The translations under genes and the position numbers were made by a program. DNA of 64,000 nt from Numidum massiliense. Its GTDB lineage: Bacteria; Bacillota; Bacilli; Thermoactinomycetales; Novibacillaceae. The notes beneath the pieces are model-generated. The model made no database searches and was not told where the DNA came from. It saw only the letters and a program-made list of their open reading frames with translations. Positions 1 to 10,155 of the stretch are shown one piece after another (position 1 is the stretch's first letter; every line of letters begins with the position of its first letter). Where the stretch lies: positions 1,791,758 through 1,855,757 of the forward strand of contig NZ_CTDZ01000009.1 in assembly GCF_001375555.1 (NCBI RefSeq), given 5' to 3'.

Positions 1-1015
1 CTGCTCGGGTGCGTACGTGCTTGCCGGATGCTTCAATGTGTACCTCCCGGTGGTACGTATTTTCGAATATCCGGCCTACATTTTCGCAAAGTTCTACTAG
101 ATCGACGCTTGAGTATTTTACGTTCAAGTCTTCGTCGCTTTCTGCTAGCTGCAACATTTGAGTCGTCATTTCTTTCATCCGAACGGTTTCCGAATGAATG
201 GCATCAATTGCTTCCTCCAAAACCTCCGGCTTTTTCATTCCCCACCGCTTCAGTAGGCTTGCATAGCTTTCGATCACGGTCAACGGCGTTTTCAATTCAT
301 GCGACGCATCGGAAACAAATGCCCGTTGTTTTTCGAAGTTGTCCTCAAGGATGTCCATCGTGTGATTAAAGGTGTGCGCCATTTTATGCAATTCATCTTG
401 TTGCTTTTCGCGTAAGGGGATTTTCTTGAATGTGCCACTTTGTTGAATATCGTTCATCGTATGAATCATGGAGTTGATCGGCCTCAATAAAATATTACCT
501 AACAGTCGTCCCCCTAGTATTGAGGGGATCATCACCACAAAAAAGGCGATCGCTAATACCACCTTCAACACATTCAAGTTATTCCCAATCTCATGTAGGT
601 TTTCGGTAACTTCTAATGTGACGACCCGCCCATCATTCCAAATAATCGGAACAGATACGACGCCGTAAGTTTCCCCCTTGACCTTTTGAAGACCAGTCGA
701 TTGAGACGATTGGAATTTAGGCGCAAGATCGGTCATTTCTGTGCTTTTTGTCGCTGTTAAGATCGGCTGGGAATGTCGGTTAACGACGCGGATCATGCCA
801 TTCGCAGGCAAATAAGCCCGCAGTAAATCCGCCGGGGCAACGTTGTTTCCCGGATTTACGGCAGTGGCGATGTTTTTCGTTTGACTCATCATGCGATTCA
901 GCTCACTGTCCGTTGCGATTTTATAAAACAAAAAATAAATGGAAATGTTGACAATGAGCAAGATGACGAGTAACCAAGCTGTAGAGAAGAGATAAATCAA
1001 TCGGCGGAGAGTCAT
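1..1015 (-). CDS. Sensor histidine kinase, C-terminal part outside window
   Basis: Membrane sensor kinase of a two-component system; the visible part is about the first 338 residues. Translation from the ATG at 1015 gives a hydrophobic segment (about residues 8-30), an extracytoplasmic sensor region, a second hydrophobic segment (about 155-180), a HAMP-like region starting near RPINSMIHTM, and the dimerisation/phosphoacceptor box FVSDASHELKTP, whose His is the expected phosphorylation site. The ATP-binding domain lies beyond position 1. The gene follows the disrupted response regulator by 29 bp, so the pair was one operon; the PepSY gene upstream resembles the B. subtilis ykoGHI neighbourhood (inference). 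With its regulator interrupted, this kinase has probably lost its cognate output and may also be transcribed from a different promoter. Confidence 0.88.
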   Translation of the reverse strand, partial: MTLRRLIYLFSTAWLLVILLIVNISIYFLFYKIATDSELNRMMSQTKNIATAVNPGNNVAPADLLRAYLPANGMIRVVNRHSQPILTATKSTEMTDLAPKFQSSQSTGLQKVKGETYGVVSVPIIWNDGRVVTLEVTENLHEIGNNLNVLKVVLAIAFFVVMIPSILGGRLLGNILLRPINSMIHTMNDIQQSGTFKKIPLREKQQDELHKMAHTFNHTMDILEDNFEKQRAFVSDASHELKTPLTVIESYASLLKRWGMKKPEVLEEAIDAIHSETVRMKEMTTQMLQLAESDEDLNVKYSSVDLVELCENVGRIFENTYHREVHIEASGKHVRTRA

Positions 1016-1018
1016 TCG

Positions 1019-1057
1019 TTATTGCCCCTTGTTATTGCCTCTTGTTATTGCCCCTTT
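1019..1057. repeat. 13-bp tandem repeat, three units, at the regulator/kinase junction
   Basis: Three near-identical 13-bp units (1019-1031, 1032-1044, 1045-1057; consensus on + strand TTATTGCCCCTTG) cover the end of the response-regulator gene and the ribosome binding region of the kinase. On the minus strand each unit supplies a purine-rich AAGGGG or AAGAGG and a TAA, so copy number could affect kinase translation. Confidence 0.8.
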
Positions 1058-1518
1058 AATGTGTATCCCACGCCACGTACCGTATGAATAAGCGGCATTG
1101 CAAAACCTTCGTCTATTTTTTTCCTCAAGTAGCGAATATACACATCAACCACATTTGTATCCCCGTAATAATCAAATCCCCATACATTGGACAAAATTTG
1201 CTCTCTTGTTAATACTTGTCTTTCATTTTTCATTAAATAAATGAGCAAATCAAACTCGCGAGGCGTTAGGTCGATCGTTTGCTTTCCCTTCGTCACTTCT
1301 CGCGTTTTTTCGTTGACCGTGAGGTCTTCCACTTTAAGTATGCCCTCATGGGCTTTCCGTGTAACCGCGTGGCGCATTCGTAAGCACGCGCGAATTCGCG
1401 CGAGAAGCTCCTCAATTTCAAAAGGTTTCGAGACGTAATCGTTCGCCCCTTGGTCAAGGCCGCTCACCTTATCGGGAGTCGAATCCCTTGCTGTTAAAAG
1501 GATCACAGGCGTTGTATC
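1045..1518 (-). pseudogene. OmpR-family response regulator, 3' part, cut by IS21
   Basis: C-terminal part of a response regulator. It starts in the receiver domain (ILLTARDS, with the conserved Thr, then KPFEIEELLARI with the conserved Lys) and continues through an OmpR/PhoB winged-helix domain (LTPREFDLLIYLM, then VVDVYIRYLRKKID). The 5' part is at 3947-4170. Removing the IS21 element and one copy of the GTTGTATC duplication rejoins the frame exactly: RKSGDTT continues into PVILLTARDS. The insertion is therefore the only visible lesion. An internal start could still yield a DNA-binding fragment, but it would lack the phospho-acceptor Asp. Confidence 0.92.
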
Positions 1519-1659
1519 TGTTTAGTGCAAAATAGAAATGGAGCAAAACGCAACTTAAAAATCCCGCATTGAGCTGGAAAACGAAAAGACCATTGCCAGC
1601 ACCCCAATTAATTACTACCCTCTAATTGACGGCAATCAGTTAGAGGAGGAAAACACGAG

Positions 1660-3162
1660 GTGTTGACAATGGTTCACGTTCACTATATCAAGTCTTTATA
1701 CGAAAGGGAAGGGCTATCTTTACGAGAAATTCAGCGGCGAACAACACACGACTTCAAAACGATTAAAAAGTACATCGACATGGAGGATTGGAATGAAACT
1801 CCGAAGCGGAAACCGCGTCGATCCAAACTGGATCCCTACAAGGAGACGATCGACGATTGGCTAGAGGGCGACTTAAAAGCTCCGCGTAAACAGAAGCATA
1901 CTGCGCGACGCGTCTATGAACGCCTTAAGGAAATGCACGGTGAGGCCTTCAATGTATCGCTAAGGACCGTTCAGTACTACGTTGCCAAGAAGAAGACAGC
2001 ACTTAAGGAGAAGACGCGCGGTTACATCCCGCTCGAACATACGCCGGGGGAGGCACAGGTCGACTTCGGAGAGGCTACGTTTGAAGAAAAGGGACAAGCC
2101 TTTAAAGGCTATTATTTAAACGTGTCGTTCCCATACAGCAATGCGGCCTACGTCCAAGTCTTCCGCGCACAAAATACCGAGTGTTTACTGGAAGGACTCA
2201 AACGAATCTTTGCGCATGTCGGTGGCGTCCCTACGCGTCTATGGTTTGACAACTTATCTGCGGCTGTAGCGACGATTTGTAAAAACGGTGAGCGCCAACT
2301 CGTCGATTCGTTTGCCCGGTTTGCCTATCACCACGGCTTCGAGCCTACCTTTTGCAACCCGAATAGCGGGAACGAAAAAGGGCATGTCGAAAATAAGGTC
2401 GGCTACCACCGGCGAAACTTCTTCGTCCCGATCCCTAAATTTGAGGATCTGGATGCTTATAACGCTGATCTACTACAGCGATGCGAACGGGATATGCAGC
2501 GTACGCACTATAAGCATCAGGAGCAGATCGCCGAACGGTTTCAAGCAGATGCTGCACAGTTCAAGCCACTGCCGCGCACAGCCTTTGACGTCCACCGCAT
2601 GGTCAAAGCGAAAACTGATAAGTACGGAAAAGTATGCTTTCAGAAAAACCGTTACTCGACATCACCGGGGTTAGCACGTCAGGAAGTATGGCTCAAAGTG
2701 ACCTGCGATCGCGTCATTGTACAAGATGAGTCCTATCGCACCATCGTCACGCACTCCCGTATCTACGGAGAAGGGAAAGAAGCGATGAAATGGACACCGT
2801 ATTTGTCACTCATGGCGAAACGGCCCAATGCGATGAAGTATACGGCGTTTTACAGACAACTGCCCGACCCGTGGCGCGAGTACCTAACGGTCAAGGAGCG
2901 ACGACCGAAGGGGTTGCGATTACTTGCGGAATTTCTAAGCCAAGGAGACATGCAACTTGCGACGACGGCATTGGAAGAAACACTCGCCCAAGGCGTGGAT
3001 GACGCGGATAGCTTACTTGCCACTTGGTACCGTCTCACCGGGCGTGCGAATGAGTGCTCTACACTTGCTGTCTCACACGACGTGCCGTCACATGCTATTT
3101 ACAAGACGGATCTTGGATCTTACGATCACTTGCTAAGAATAAGAAAAGGTGATGGGCGATGA
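1660..3162 (+). CDS. istA: IS21 transposase IstA
   Basis: DDE-type transposase of the IS21 family, 500 aa. An N-terminal helix-turn-helix region (LSLREIQRRTTHDFKTIKKY) is followed by the integrase core, recognisable from EAQVDFGEA (first Asp), LWFDNLSAAV (second Asp) and GNEKGHVENKVGYHRRNFF (Glu). The C-terminal part contains the FQKNRYS region usual for IstA. The GTG at 1660 is preceded by GAGGAGG at about 1643-1649, so it is preferred over the ATG at 1669. The stop overlaps the istB start in an ATGA junction, giving translational coupling. Confidence 0.95.
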   Translation: MLTMVHVHYIKSLYEREGLSLREIQRRTTHDFKTIKKYIDMEDWNETPKRKPRRSKLDPYKETIDDWLEGDLKAPRKQKHTARRVYERLKEMHGEAFNVSLRTVQYYVAKKKTALKEKTRGYIPLEHTPGEAQVDFGEATFEEKGQAFKGYYLNVSFPYSNAAYVQVFRAQNTECLLEGLKRIFAHVGGVPTRLWFDNLSAAVATICKNGERQLVDSFARFAYHHGFEPTFCNPNSGNEKGHVENKVGYHRRNFFVPIPKFEDLDAYNADLLQRCERDMQRTHYKHQEQIAERFQADAAQFKPLPRTAFDVHRMVKAKTDKYGKVCFQKNRYSTSPGLARQEVWLKVTCDRVIVQDESYRTIVTHSRIYGEGKEAMKWTPYLSLMAKRPNAMKYTAFYRQLPDPWREYLTVKERRPKGLRLLAEFLSQGDMQLATTALEETLAQGVDDADSLLATWYRLTGRANECSTLAVSHDVPSHAIYKTDLGSYDHLLRIRKGDGR

Positions 3163-3881
3163 AAGACATGATTGCCGCCCACTGCAAGGCGCTAAAACTC
3201 GGCAGTCACATCGTCGATGTTTATCCGACTATTCAGGCAGAGACACATGAACAGTTCCTTGCACAATTACTCGCTAGTGAAGTGGCACAGCGGGAGGTGA
3301 ACCGTAAAAACCGGTTACTCAAGCAAGCGAATTTTGATAGGATCAAAACGTTTGAGGGGTATGTGTTCGAAGGGATCGAGCTCCCCCGCCCCCTCAGTAT
3401 CGATACATTAAAGGAGGTATCTTTTGTTGCGCGTAAAGAAAACCTAATTCTTTACGGCCCAGTCGGCACAGGGAAGACGCATCTTGCCACAGCCATCGGT
3501 GTGGCAGCCTGCAACCAAGGGCAGCGCGTAAAGTTTTACCGCACAGCGGCGCTCGTGAATGCATTGATTGACGCTAACCAAAAGGGGCAATTGCAACGAT
3601 TTATACAGCAGTTGGAGAAGGTGGACTTGCTCATCTGCGACGAATGGGGGTACATCCCCCTTAACGGGGAAGGCGCGCAGTTATTGTTTCAAGTCATTGC
3701 CGGATGCTATGAGAAGCGAAGCGTCATCCTCACGACTAACTTGGAATTTAGTAAGTGGAACAGTGTCTTTCACGATGAACGACTCACGAACGCGATCATC
3801 GATCGCCTTGTGCATTACAGTTACTTGATCACATTTAGTGGCACGAGTTACCGACTGAAGCATTCTTACATGAATTGGTAG
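3159..3881 (+). CDS. istB: IS21 helper ATPase IstB
   Basis: AAA+ ATPase of the IS21 family, 240 aa, DnaC-like. It has Walker A GPVGTGKTH, Walker B LLICDEWGY and sensor-1 VILTTNLEF. IstB assembles on target DNA and directs IstA there. It starts at the ATGA overlap with istA and is full length for the family. It is intact, unlike the IstB remnants at 5261-5406 and 29968-30361, which are diverged in sequence and so derive from other IS21 elements. Confidence 0.95.
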   Translation: MKDMIAAHCKALKLGSHIVDVYPTIQAETHEQFLAQLLASEVAQREVNRKNRLLKQANFDRIKTFEGYVFEGIELPRPLSIDTLKEVSFVARKENLILYGPVGTGKTHLATAIGVAACNQGQRVKFYRTAALVNALIDANQKGQLQRFIQQLEKVDLLICDEWGYIPLNGEGAQLLFQVIAGCYEKRSVILTTNLEFSKWNSVFHDERLTNAIIDRLVHYSYLITFSGTSYRLKHSYMNW

Positions 3882-3946
3882 ATTTGGAAACCGGGGTGCT
3901 GGAAATTTTAATTGCACTTTGCTGGATTTTCTACTTGCATAATACA

Positions 3947-4170
3947 GTTGTATCGCCGGATTTGCGAATACGCCTTAGCACTTCAAGTCCGTTTAACTCG
4001 GGCAATCGAATATCAAGTAGTACGAGGTCAAAGTGGTTCCGTTGAAATGTTTCAAGTCCAATTCTCCCGTTTTCAGCGATTTCCGTCTTATAACCTTCAT
4101 ACTCTAACTCCAACTGAATGACACGTGCGATTTTTGCTTCGTCTTCAATAATCAGGATGCTCTCGGCCAC
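3947..4170 (-). pseudogene. OmpR-family response regulator, 5' part, cut by IS21
   Basis: N-terminal part of the receiver domain: ILIIEDEAKIARV carries the acidic pocket, and LVLLDIRLPELNG contains the phospho-acceptor Asp. The best start is the GTG at 4170 (VAESILII), with GGGAGG 7 nt upstream; the longer reading to 4185 has no such site. The frame enters the IS at 3946 and stops at 3931. It pairs with the 3' part at 1045-1518. Confidence 0.92.
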
Positions 4171-4411
4171 CCCGGTACCTCCCACTGTAAATCCTTTTAT
4201 ACCTGTACCTTATCATCATATAAGAAAAAATCGCAGCCCGCAATTGTGGCCGATTCCGTGTAAACTGACTGATCAGGTGTAGACGGCTCACATAGGACAT
4301 ACAGTCAATAACATAGAACAGATTGTATATTGGACCACGGCAAGACAGTTGCAGGGATTTTACATAAAGACTATTGGAATAATTTTAATGTAACTTCCGC
4401 CGGACTGGCAG

Positions 4412-4442
4412 AAAAACGGGGCCTAAGCGGCACCCGTTTTTT
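4412..4442 (-). terminator. Rho-independent terminator of the PepSY gene
   Basis: On the minus strand, AAAAACGGG and CCCGTTTTT form a stem around a 13-nt loop and end in a T run. It begins at the stop codon of the PepSY gene, so that gene is probably transcribed alone and the regulator/kinase pair has its own promoter in 4171-4411. Confidence 0.8.
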
Positions 4443-5034
4443 AATCATCCAATTCCATCTCGACAACTTTTCCGGAATTGGCGTCGATTTTTAGATCGTA
4501 TTCAAGCCCGTTTTGCGTCTCGATTTCAACTTTATACACCATTTCACCGTCATCTTGATCCAGTTTTACTTCTTCCACCCGACCATCTCGGCCATCTAGT
4601 TGGCTTAAAGCGATTTGCTCCGCATGGTCTATGCTAATTTTTGGATGAATCCCGTCTTTGTGCATTTGTTTATGTTTTCCCTCATCTTGTCCCTCATCGT
4701 GACCCTCATCGTCATCGCGTTCAACATCTATCTCGATGATTTTACCGGTCTCCGCGGAAACATCGCCGTCGATCCGTCCCTTTGCCGTATTTTTCATTTC
4801 CACCTCATACATTTTCTGACCGTGCTCCGTATCGATCTCAACGTTAATGACTTCTCCACCGAATTTATCTTTGGCAATTTGTACGGCCCGCGCCTCGTCG
4901 ATCGGTTCTTGATCCGTTTGGGCAGCAGAAACTATATTAGCCGAACTAGACGAACCGAATACCGAACCAGCCACCCCAAAGCCCCCTACGACAACGAGTG
5001 ATGCGATACAAATAGAAAAAACCTTTTTCTTCAT
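4441..5034 (-). CDS. Secreted or membrane-anchored protein with two PepSY domains
   Basis: A 197-aa protein with an N-terminal signal-like segment (MKKKVFSICIASLVVVGG, then small residues). Two PepSY-type repeats follow: about residues 43-105 (DEARAVQIAKDKFGG ... SAETGKIIEIDVE) and about 133-197 (DHAEQIALSQLDGR ... DANSGKVVEMELDD). They are joined by an acidic, His-rich linker (DDDEGHDEGQDEGKHKQMHK). PepSY domains are thought to act outside the cytoplasm, often as inhibitors or sensors for adjacent two-component systems. Here the gene lies directly upstream of a regulator/kinase pair on the same strand. The exact ligand is not evident; the His/Asp-rich linker could bind metal (inference). Confidence 0.85.
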   Translation of the reverse strand: MKKKVFSICIASLVVVGGFGVAGSVFGSSSSANIVSAAQTDQEPIDEARAVQIAKDKFGGEVINVEIDTEHGQKMYEVEMKNTAKGRIDGDVSAETGKIIEIDVERDDDEGHDEGQDEGKHKQMHKDGIHPKISIDHAEQIALSQLDGRDGRVEEVKLDQDDGEMVYKVEIETQNGLEYDLKIDANSGKVVEMELDD

Positions 5035-5260
5035 TTAATGTTCCCCCCAAATTAGTTTCATCTTCCCTCAGATGAGTTTCAACCTAATCATAAAAGGATA
5101 AGATGAAAGCCCACTGAGAGCAACATTAAAATTTGATTAGAACACGTGTTTTTGAAAGCAAAAGGTATACAAAAATGCAAGGAAAAGTGCTGAGGGCTTG
5201 CCAGCCTAATTTTCATTAAGATTGGGCCGTCGGCGACACATGCGAAAGCGCGTGTGTCAG

Positions 5261-5406
5261 TCAGTAACTCTCCCCTTTGAAAGCTAAAATGTGTGCATGG
5301 TGCGCGGGACGATCTACCAAAGCTGCGGTTAACTGGTTGTTACCAAACACACGGTTCCATTGTCCGAACTCCAAATTGGAGGTCACAATGACGCTTTTTC
5401 GTTCCC
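5261..5406 (-). pseudogene. IstB remnant (IS21), C-terminal end only
   Basis: The minus strand reads ERKSVIVTSNLEFGQWNRVF followed by GNNQLTAALVDRPAHHAH and a stop at 5261-5263. This is the sensor-1 and C-terminal part of an IstB ATPase without its N-terminal domain. It ends 17 bp before the leader-distal repeat of array 1, so this remnant borders the old end of the array. It differs from the intact IstB at 3159. Confidence 0.85.
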
Positions 5407-8400
5407 GACCGCAACGACTAGTCGTTTCAATTCCTCATAGGTAAGATCGCAAGCTGTTAAACGCATCTCACAGTATCAATGATGCGTGTTTCAATTCCTC
5501 ATAGGTAAGATCGCAAGGCGTCATCTCGCGCAGCTTCCTTCCGTCGTACGACCGATGTTTCAATTCCTCATAGGTAAGATCGTAAGGACGTCGTCCACAA
5601 TTTCTGAAAGGGAATGAAACCGTTTCAATTCCTCATAGGTAAGATCGTAAGTAGTCGCGCATCGGTGTAGATTTCTCGGCACCGCTCCCAGTTTCAATTC
5701 CTCATAGGTAAGATCGTAAGGTTCCGCTCCGGCACATTGATGTTCGACGTGTCGGAGTTTCAATTCCTCATAGGTAAGATCGTAAGAGGAAACGGTGTCG
5801 GTTGGGGAGAAGTCTCCATCGACATGTTTCAATTCCTCATAGGTAAGATCGTAAGTATAAACAGCGACGGAATAGTATCTTTGCCGAACCAATGTTTCAA
5901 TTCCTCATAGGTAAGATCGTAAGACATGATCGACCATGCAGTACAGGCGCGTGTAAAGGCGGTTTCAATTCCTCATAGGTAAGATCGTAAGCCGGAAACG
6001 TCTTTATTGATAGCGTTTCTTGATTATGTTTCAATTCCTCATAGGTAAGATCGTAAGAAGGAGATTCTCTGATGGCATACGCTCGTTTGTTATGTTTCAA
6101 TTCCTCATAGGTAAGATCGTAAGGCGTTGAGCTTCGCGCATATCTAAATAGAGGCGATGTTTCAATTCCTCATAGGTAAGATCGTAAGTATCTCAGCGGG
6201 ATTGCGTATGCACTACTTGGCGCGCGTTTCAATTCCTCATAGGTAAGATCGTAAGACTGGACAAGTGTATCTAGACGAGGGCGACTACATCGTTTCAATT
6301 CCTCATAGGTAAGATCGTAAGTTTACTCCGACGCTCGACCTACTTGCGGAAGTAGAGTTTCAATTCCTCATAGGTAAGATCGTAAGCGACGGGAAACCGT
6401 TGGGGATTCCAGAAAAATTCAAGTTTCAATTCCTCATAGGTAAGATCGTAAGGTTACAAAGAGAAACTGAAGGAAGAGCAGCAGCGCGAGTTTCAATTCC
6501 TCATAGGTAAGATCGTAAGGTTACAAAGAGAAACTGAAGGAAGAGCAGCAGCGCGAGTTTCAATTCCTCATAGGTAAGATCGTAAGGGGGCTGTATGCCC
6601 CAGAGCTTCGAGACCACTACTAGTTTCAATTCCTCATAGGTAAGATCGTAAGGTACGATCGTAGCGCAAGAACTTCACGGTCGGATCCTTGTTTCAATTC
6701 CTCATAGGTAAGATCGTAAGAGCAAATATGACGCTGCCCGCTGGCAGCGACCGTTCATGTTTCAATTCCTCATAGGTAAGATCGTAAGTCTATTTTTCTA
6801 GCTTCGGACGCATATATTGTGACGTTTCAATTCCTCATAGGTAAGATCGTAAGTGAGAAACTGCGAGATAGAAAATGTGACGGATGCGAGTTTCAATTCC
6901 TCATAGGTAAGATCGTAAGCGCGATCGCCGATCTTGACTCGCGTTGTCCAGCCGGTTTCAATTCCTCATAGGTAAGATCGTAAGCGGACACTTCTGTTTG
7001 CTACGGTGTCAGAATTTGTGTTTCAATTCCTCATAGGTAAGATCGTAAGCGACTGAATATCCATGAAGCGAAGCATTTCGTCGTTTGTGTTTCAATTCCT
7101 CATAGGTAAGATCGTAAGCGTGATTGACGTGGCCACGACGTACAGCCCCCGCAGTTTCAATTCCTCATAGGTAAGATCGTAAGGATATACGACTAGCGAA
7201 CGCCTCGGGGCGCGGTACAGGGTTTCAATTCCTCATAGGTAAGATCGTAAGGCCCCCACCGCTTTTCGGCCTCCACGGCAGTCATCGTTTCAATTCCTCA
7301 TAGGTAAGATCGTAAGCATGACCGCCGATGATGTGGAACTGCTTTTCGTCCCACGTTTCAATTCCTCATAGGTAAGATCGTAAGACTCATACCGCCCAGC
7401 GGGCTTGTCTTTGCGGAACCAGTTTCAATTCCTCATAGGTAAGATCGTAAGGCATTTGTTCGCTCTCCATTACGCACCGCTCCCTTTTTGTTTCAATTCC
7501 TCATAGGTAAGATCGTAAGTCGCGCCTGACACCGCTTTGACCCGCGACATGCTCGCCTGTTTCAATTCCTCATAGGTAAGATCGTAAGGTGTTCGCCTCG
7601 TATCTCCATGTCATTCCACCCCGGTTTCAATTCCTCATAGGTAAGATCGTAAGTTCGAATCAATGCCGCCGACCCTCTGGCGCAAGCGGGTTTCAATTCC
7701 TCATAGGTAAGATCGTAAGCGGTTTCGTTTTCGGTGACTAGTCTACTGATTAATGTGTTTCAATTCCTCATAGGTAAGATCGTAAGGATAGAGTAGAAGC
7801 AGAGCTGACAGGAGCCTGAGCCGTTTCAATTCCTCATAGGTAAGATCGTAAGTTATTCTTTTCGGCGTGGCGGCTTACGCCGTGTTTCCGTTTCAATTCC
7901 TCATAGGTAAGATCGTAAGCGTGCTTTGGCTCCGGCGCATCGATAACAAAACTATGAGTTTCAATTCCTCATAGGTAAGATCGTAAGGCACAGAAACAAA
8001 GGCAGCCGGGCTACCGCGATCGTAGGTTTCAATTCCTCATAGGTAAGATCGTAAGAATCAAACCCAAGCCGCGGTATTTGTTCGGGTTTATGTTTCAATT
8101 CCTCATAGGTAAGATCGTAAGATCGAACTCTTCTATCGAAGGCAAGTCGCGGTTATAAGTTTCAATTCCTCATAGGTAAGATCGTAAGAGGACACCCAAG
8201 GTGATAGCGATACAGTCGAAAAAAGTTTCAATTCCTCATAGGTAAGATCGTAAGCGCGTAGTACGGCGGCACAAACACGCCCAGGTGTTGGTGTTTCAAT
8301 TCCTCATAGGTAAGATCGTAAGAATTCCAATTGAGCGCGTTCGCTCGTACTCCCTCTTTGTTTCAATTCCTCATAGGTAAGATCGTAAGTTGGAAAAACA

Positions 8401-8926
8401 GTGGGCAGAACAGGAGCAGATTAATGTTTCAATTCCTCATAGGTAAGATCGTAAGTCGGCGTGCATACGGCGTGTTCCATACCAGTCGTCCGTTTCAATT
8501 CCTCATAGGTAAGATCGTAAGCGGAGGATAGTCTTAGCACGCTGTCAGAGGCGCTCGTGTTTCAATTCCTCATAGGTAAGATCGTAAGACTCACCTGCTG
8601 TTCCTCGATAGAAAATCATTTCGTTCGTTTCAATTCCTCATAGGTAAGATCGTAAGTTTACAACCACTATTTTCAAACTCATTAAGCTGCTGTTTCAATT
8701 CCTCATAGGTAAGATCGTAAGGGTTTCACTTCTCCGGTTGACTTGACTACTTTTGTGTTTCAATTCCTCATAGGTAAGATCGTAAGGTGAGAGATTTCCA
8801 CGGGGATGCTAGGTATAATCTGTTTCAATTCCTCATAGGTAAGATCGTAAGCTATTAAGCCCCTATAGTAACTTGGACATCACTAAACACTTTAAGTTAT
8901 ACTAGTGATGAAAGGGGCAGAATCAA

Positions 8927-9238
8927 ATGAAACGCCGTCAGTTCACCAAGGAATTTAAAATCCAAGTCGCAAAGGAAGCCATGGAGGTTGGTAACCAAGC
9001 GCTAGTTGCTCGCCGCTATGATCTCGGTTCTAACTTGCTTAACCGATGGGTTCGCGAATATAAGGACGGGCACTACGGGGACGTCCCGATCGAATCCGCC
9101 CAACCACGCGAATTCAGTGATCTTGCTCAGGAAAATGATCAGCTAAAACGGTTGTTGGGCGAAAAGGATTTAGAAATTGCCATTTTGCGTGATCTTGTAA
9201 AAAAGCAGCACCCTCACTTGCTGAAAAGATTGAAGTAG
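8927..9238 (+). CDS. IS3-family OrfA (copy 1)
   Basis: A 103-aa DNA-binding protein. It has an N-terminal helix-turn-helix (FTKEFKIQVAKEAME ... ALVARRYDLGSNLLNRWVRE) and a C-terminal leucine zipper-like segment (LAQENDQLKRLLGEKDLEIAIL). AGGGGC at about 8912-8917 precedes the ATG. The heptamer AAAAAAG at 9199-9205 is a typical -1 slippery site; slipping there joins it to OrfB to make the full transposase. Confidence 0.93.
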   Translation: MKRRQFTKEFKIQVAKEAMEVGNQALVARRYDLGSNLLNRWVREYKDGHYGDVPIESAQPREFSDLAQENDQLKRLLGEKDLEIAILRDLVKKQHPHLLKRLK

Positions 9239-10155
9239 CGGACAAGTGGATTTCTAAGGGATACCCGATCCAAACCGTTTTACGGATTGTCCACGTACCG
9301 CGTTCCACCTATTACTATCAGAAACACTATCGGGTGAAGGAGAAGAAAGTAAGTGGGGGGAGACCGGCACCAGGTTACTCCTTCACAAACAGCGGGCAAA
9401 AAGTGTCCGACGAACAAATTAAAGAATGGCTTATGGAGCTCGTCTCGGGTGATGGCTACGCGTATGGGTACCGAAAATTAACGGTGGCGCTCCGTTCGAC
9501 GTACGATTTAGTCATTAATAAGAAAAAAGTGTACCGTCTCTGCAAACGGTTAGGCATCTTACTGCCGCAGCGACGGAAGCGAATCCGCCACCCTAGGCGC
9601 CTTGCACGTAACCGCCTCGTTGAGCGATCGAATGAGCTGTGGGAAACAGACATCAAGTATGGGTACATTGCCGGAGAAAACCGCTTTTTCTTCCTGCTTT
9701 CCTACATTGACGTTTATGACCGTTCGATTATTGACTATCATGTTGGATTAGCTTGCGAAGGTCAAGACGCTGTTCAGGTGCTACAACGAGCGCTTTCGAC
9801 ACGCGGGCTTCAGGAGGCACAAGAAAAGCCGATCATCCGGACGGACAATGGTCCACAGTTCGTATCTAAAGTATTCGAAGAAGCTTGTGAACACTACGGT
9901 TGTGAGCACGAACGTATTCCGCCGAACACACCGAATAAAAATGCCCATATTGAGGCGTTTCATCGGATCGTTGAGGACGAATGCTTCAACAAGTATTCCT
10001 TTGAGACGTACGAGGAAGCATATCGTACCGTCATAGGCTTTATGGACTTTTATAACAACCGCCGCATACACGGTAGTATTGGGGACATGAGCCCCGCGCA
10101 GTTTTTCCATGCGCATCAAACATCTTCGTTGCGCACGAAAGCCGTTCGACTCTGA
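9205..10155 (+). CDS. IS3-family OrfB / transposase frame (copy 1)
   Basis: DDE integrase-core transposase part, reached by -1 frameshift at 9199-9205. After slippage the frame reads AAPSLAEKIEVADKWISKGY without a stop and continues into the HTH_21 region (SGDGYAYGYRKLTVALR) and the rve core: LWETDIKYG (Asp), IIRTDNGPQFVS (Asp) and PNKNAHIEAFHRI (Glu), then RRIHGSIGDMSPAQF. All three catalytic residues are present. An internal start at 9334 would yield OrfB alone. Confidence 0.93.
   Translation, partial: AAPSLAEKIEVADKWISKGYPIQTVLRIVHVPRSTYYYQKHYRVKEKKVSGGRPAPGYSFTNSGQKVSDEQIKEWLMELVSGDGYAYGYRKLTVALRSTYDLVINKKKVYRLCKRLGILLPQRRKRIRHPRRLARNRLVERSNELWETDIKYGYIAGENRFFFLLSYIDVYDRSIIDYHVGLACEGQDAVQVLQRALSTRGLQEAQEKPIIRTDNGPQFVSKVFEEACEHYGCEHERIPPNTPNKNAHIEAFHRIVEDECFNKYSFETYEEAYRTVIGFMDFYNNRRIHGSIGDMSPAQFFHAHQTSSLRTKAVRL

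Larger units (their letters stand above)
1519..3946 (+). mobile_element. IS21-family insertion sequence, complete, 2428 bp
   Basis: The element encodes istA and istB in overlapping order. The ends are imperfect inverted repeats: the left end starts TGTTTAGTGCAAAATAG, and the reverse complement of the right end starts TGTATTATGCAAGTAG. Further matches such as GCAAAACGCAAC / GCAAAGTGCAAT follow, as expected for the multiple terminal transposase sites of IS21. It is flanked by an exact 8-bp duplication, GTTGTATC, at 1511-1518 and 3947-3954. Both ORFs are intact and the duplication is perfect, so the insertion looks recent. It splits a response-regulator gene. Confidence 0.95.

Noticed and set aside
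5560-6100. Repetitive ORFs on the minus strand with the peptide YDLTYEELK
   Set aside because: They are translations of CRISPR repeats in array 1. The same happens at 8331-8531, 10269-10460, 11128-11403, 36367-36552, 38083-38575 and 41643-41981. The repeating unit is the 30-bp repeat plus unrelated spacers.
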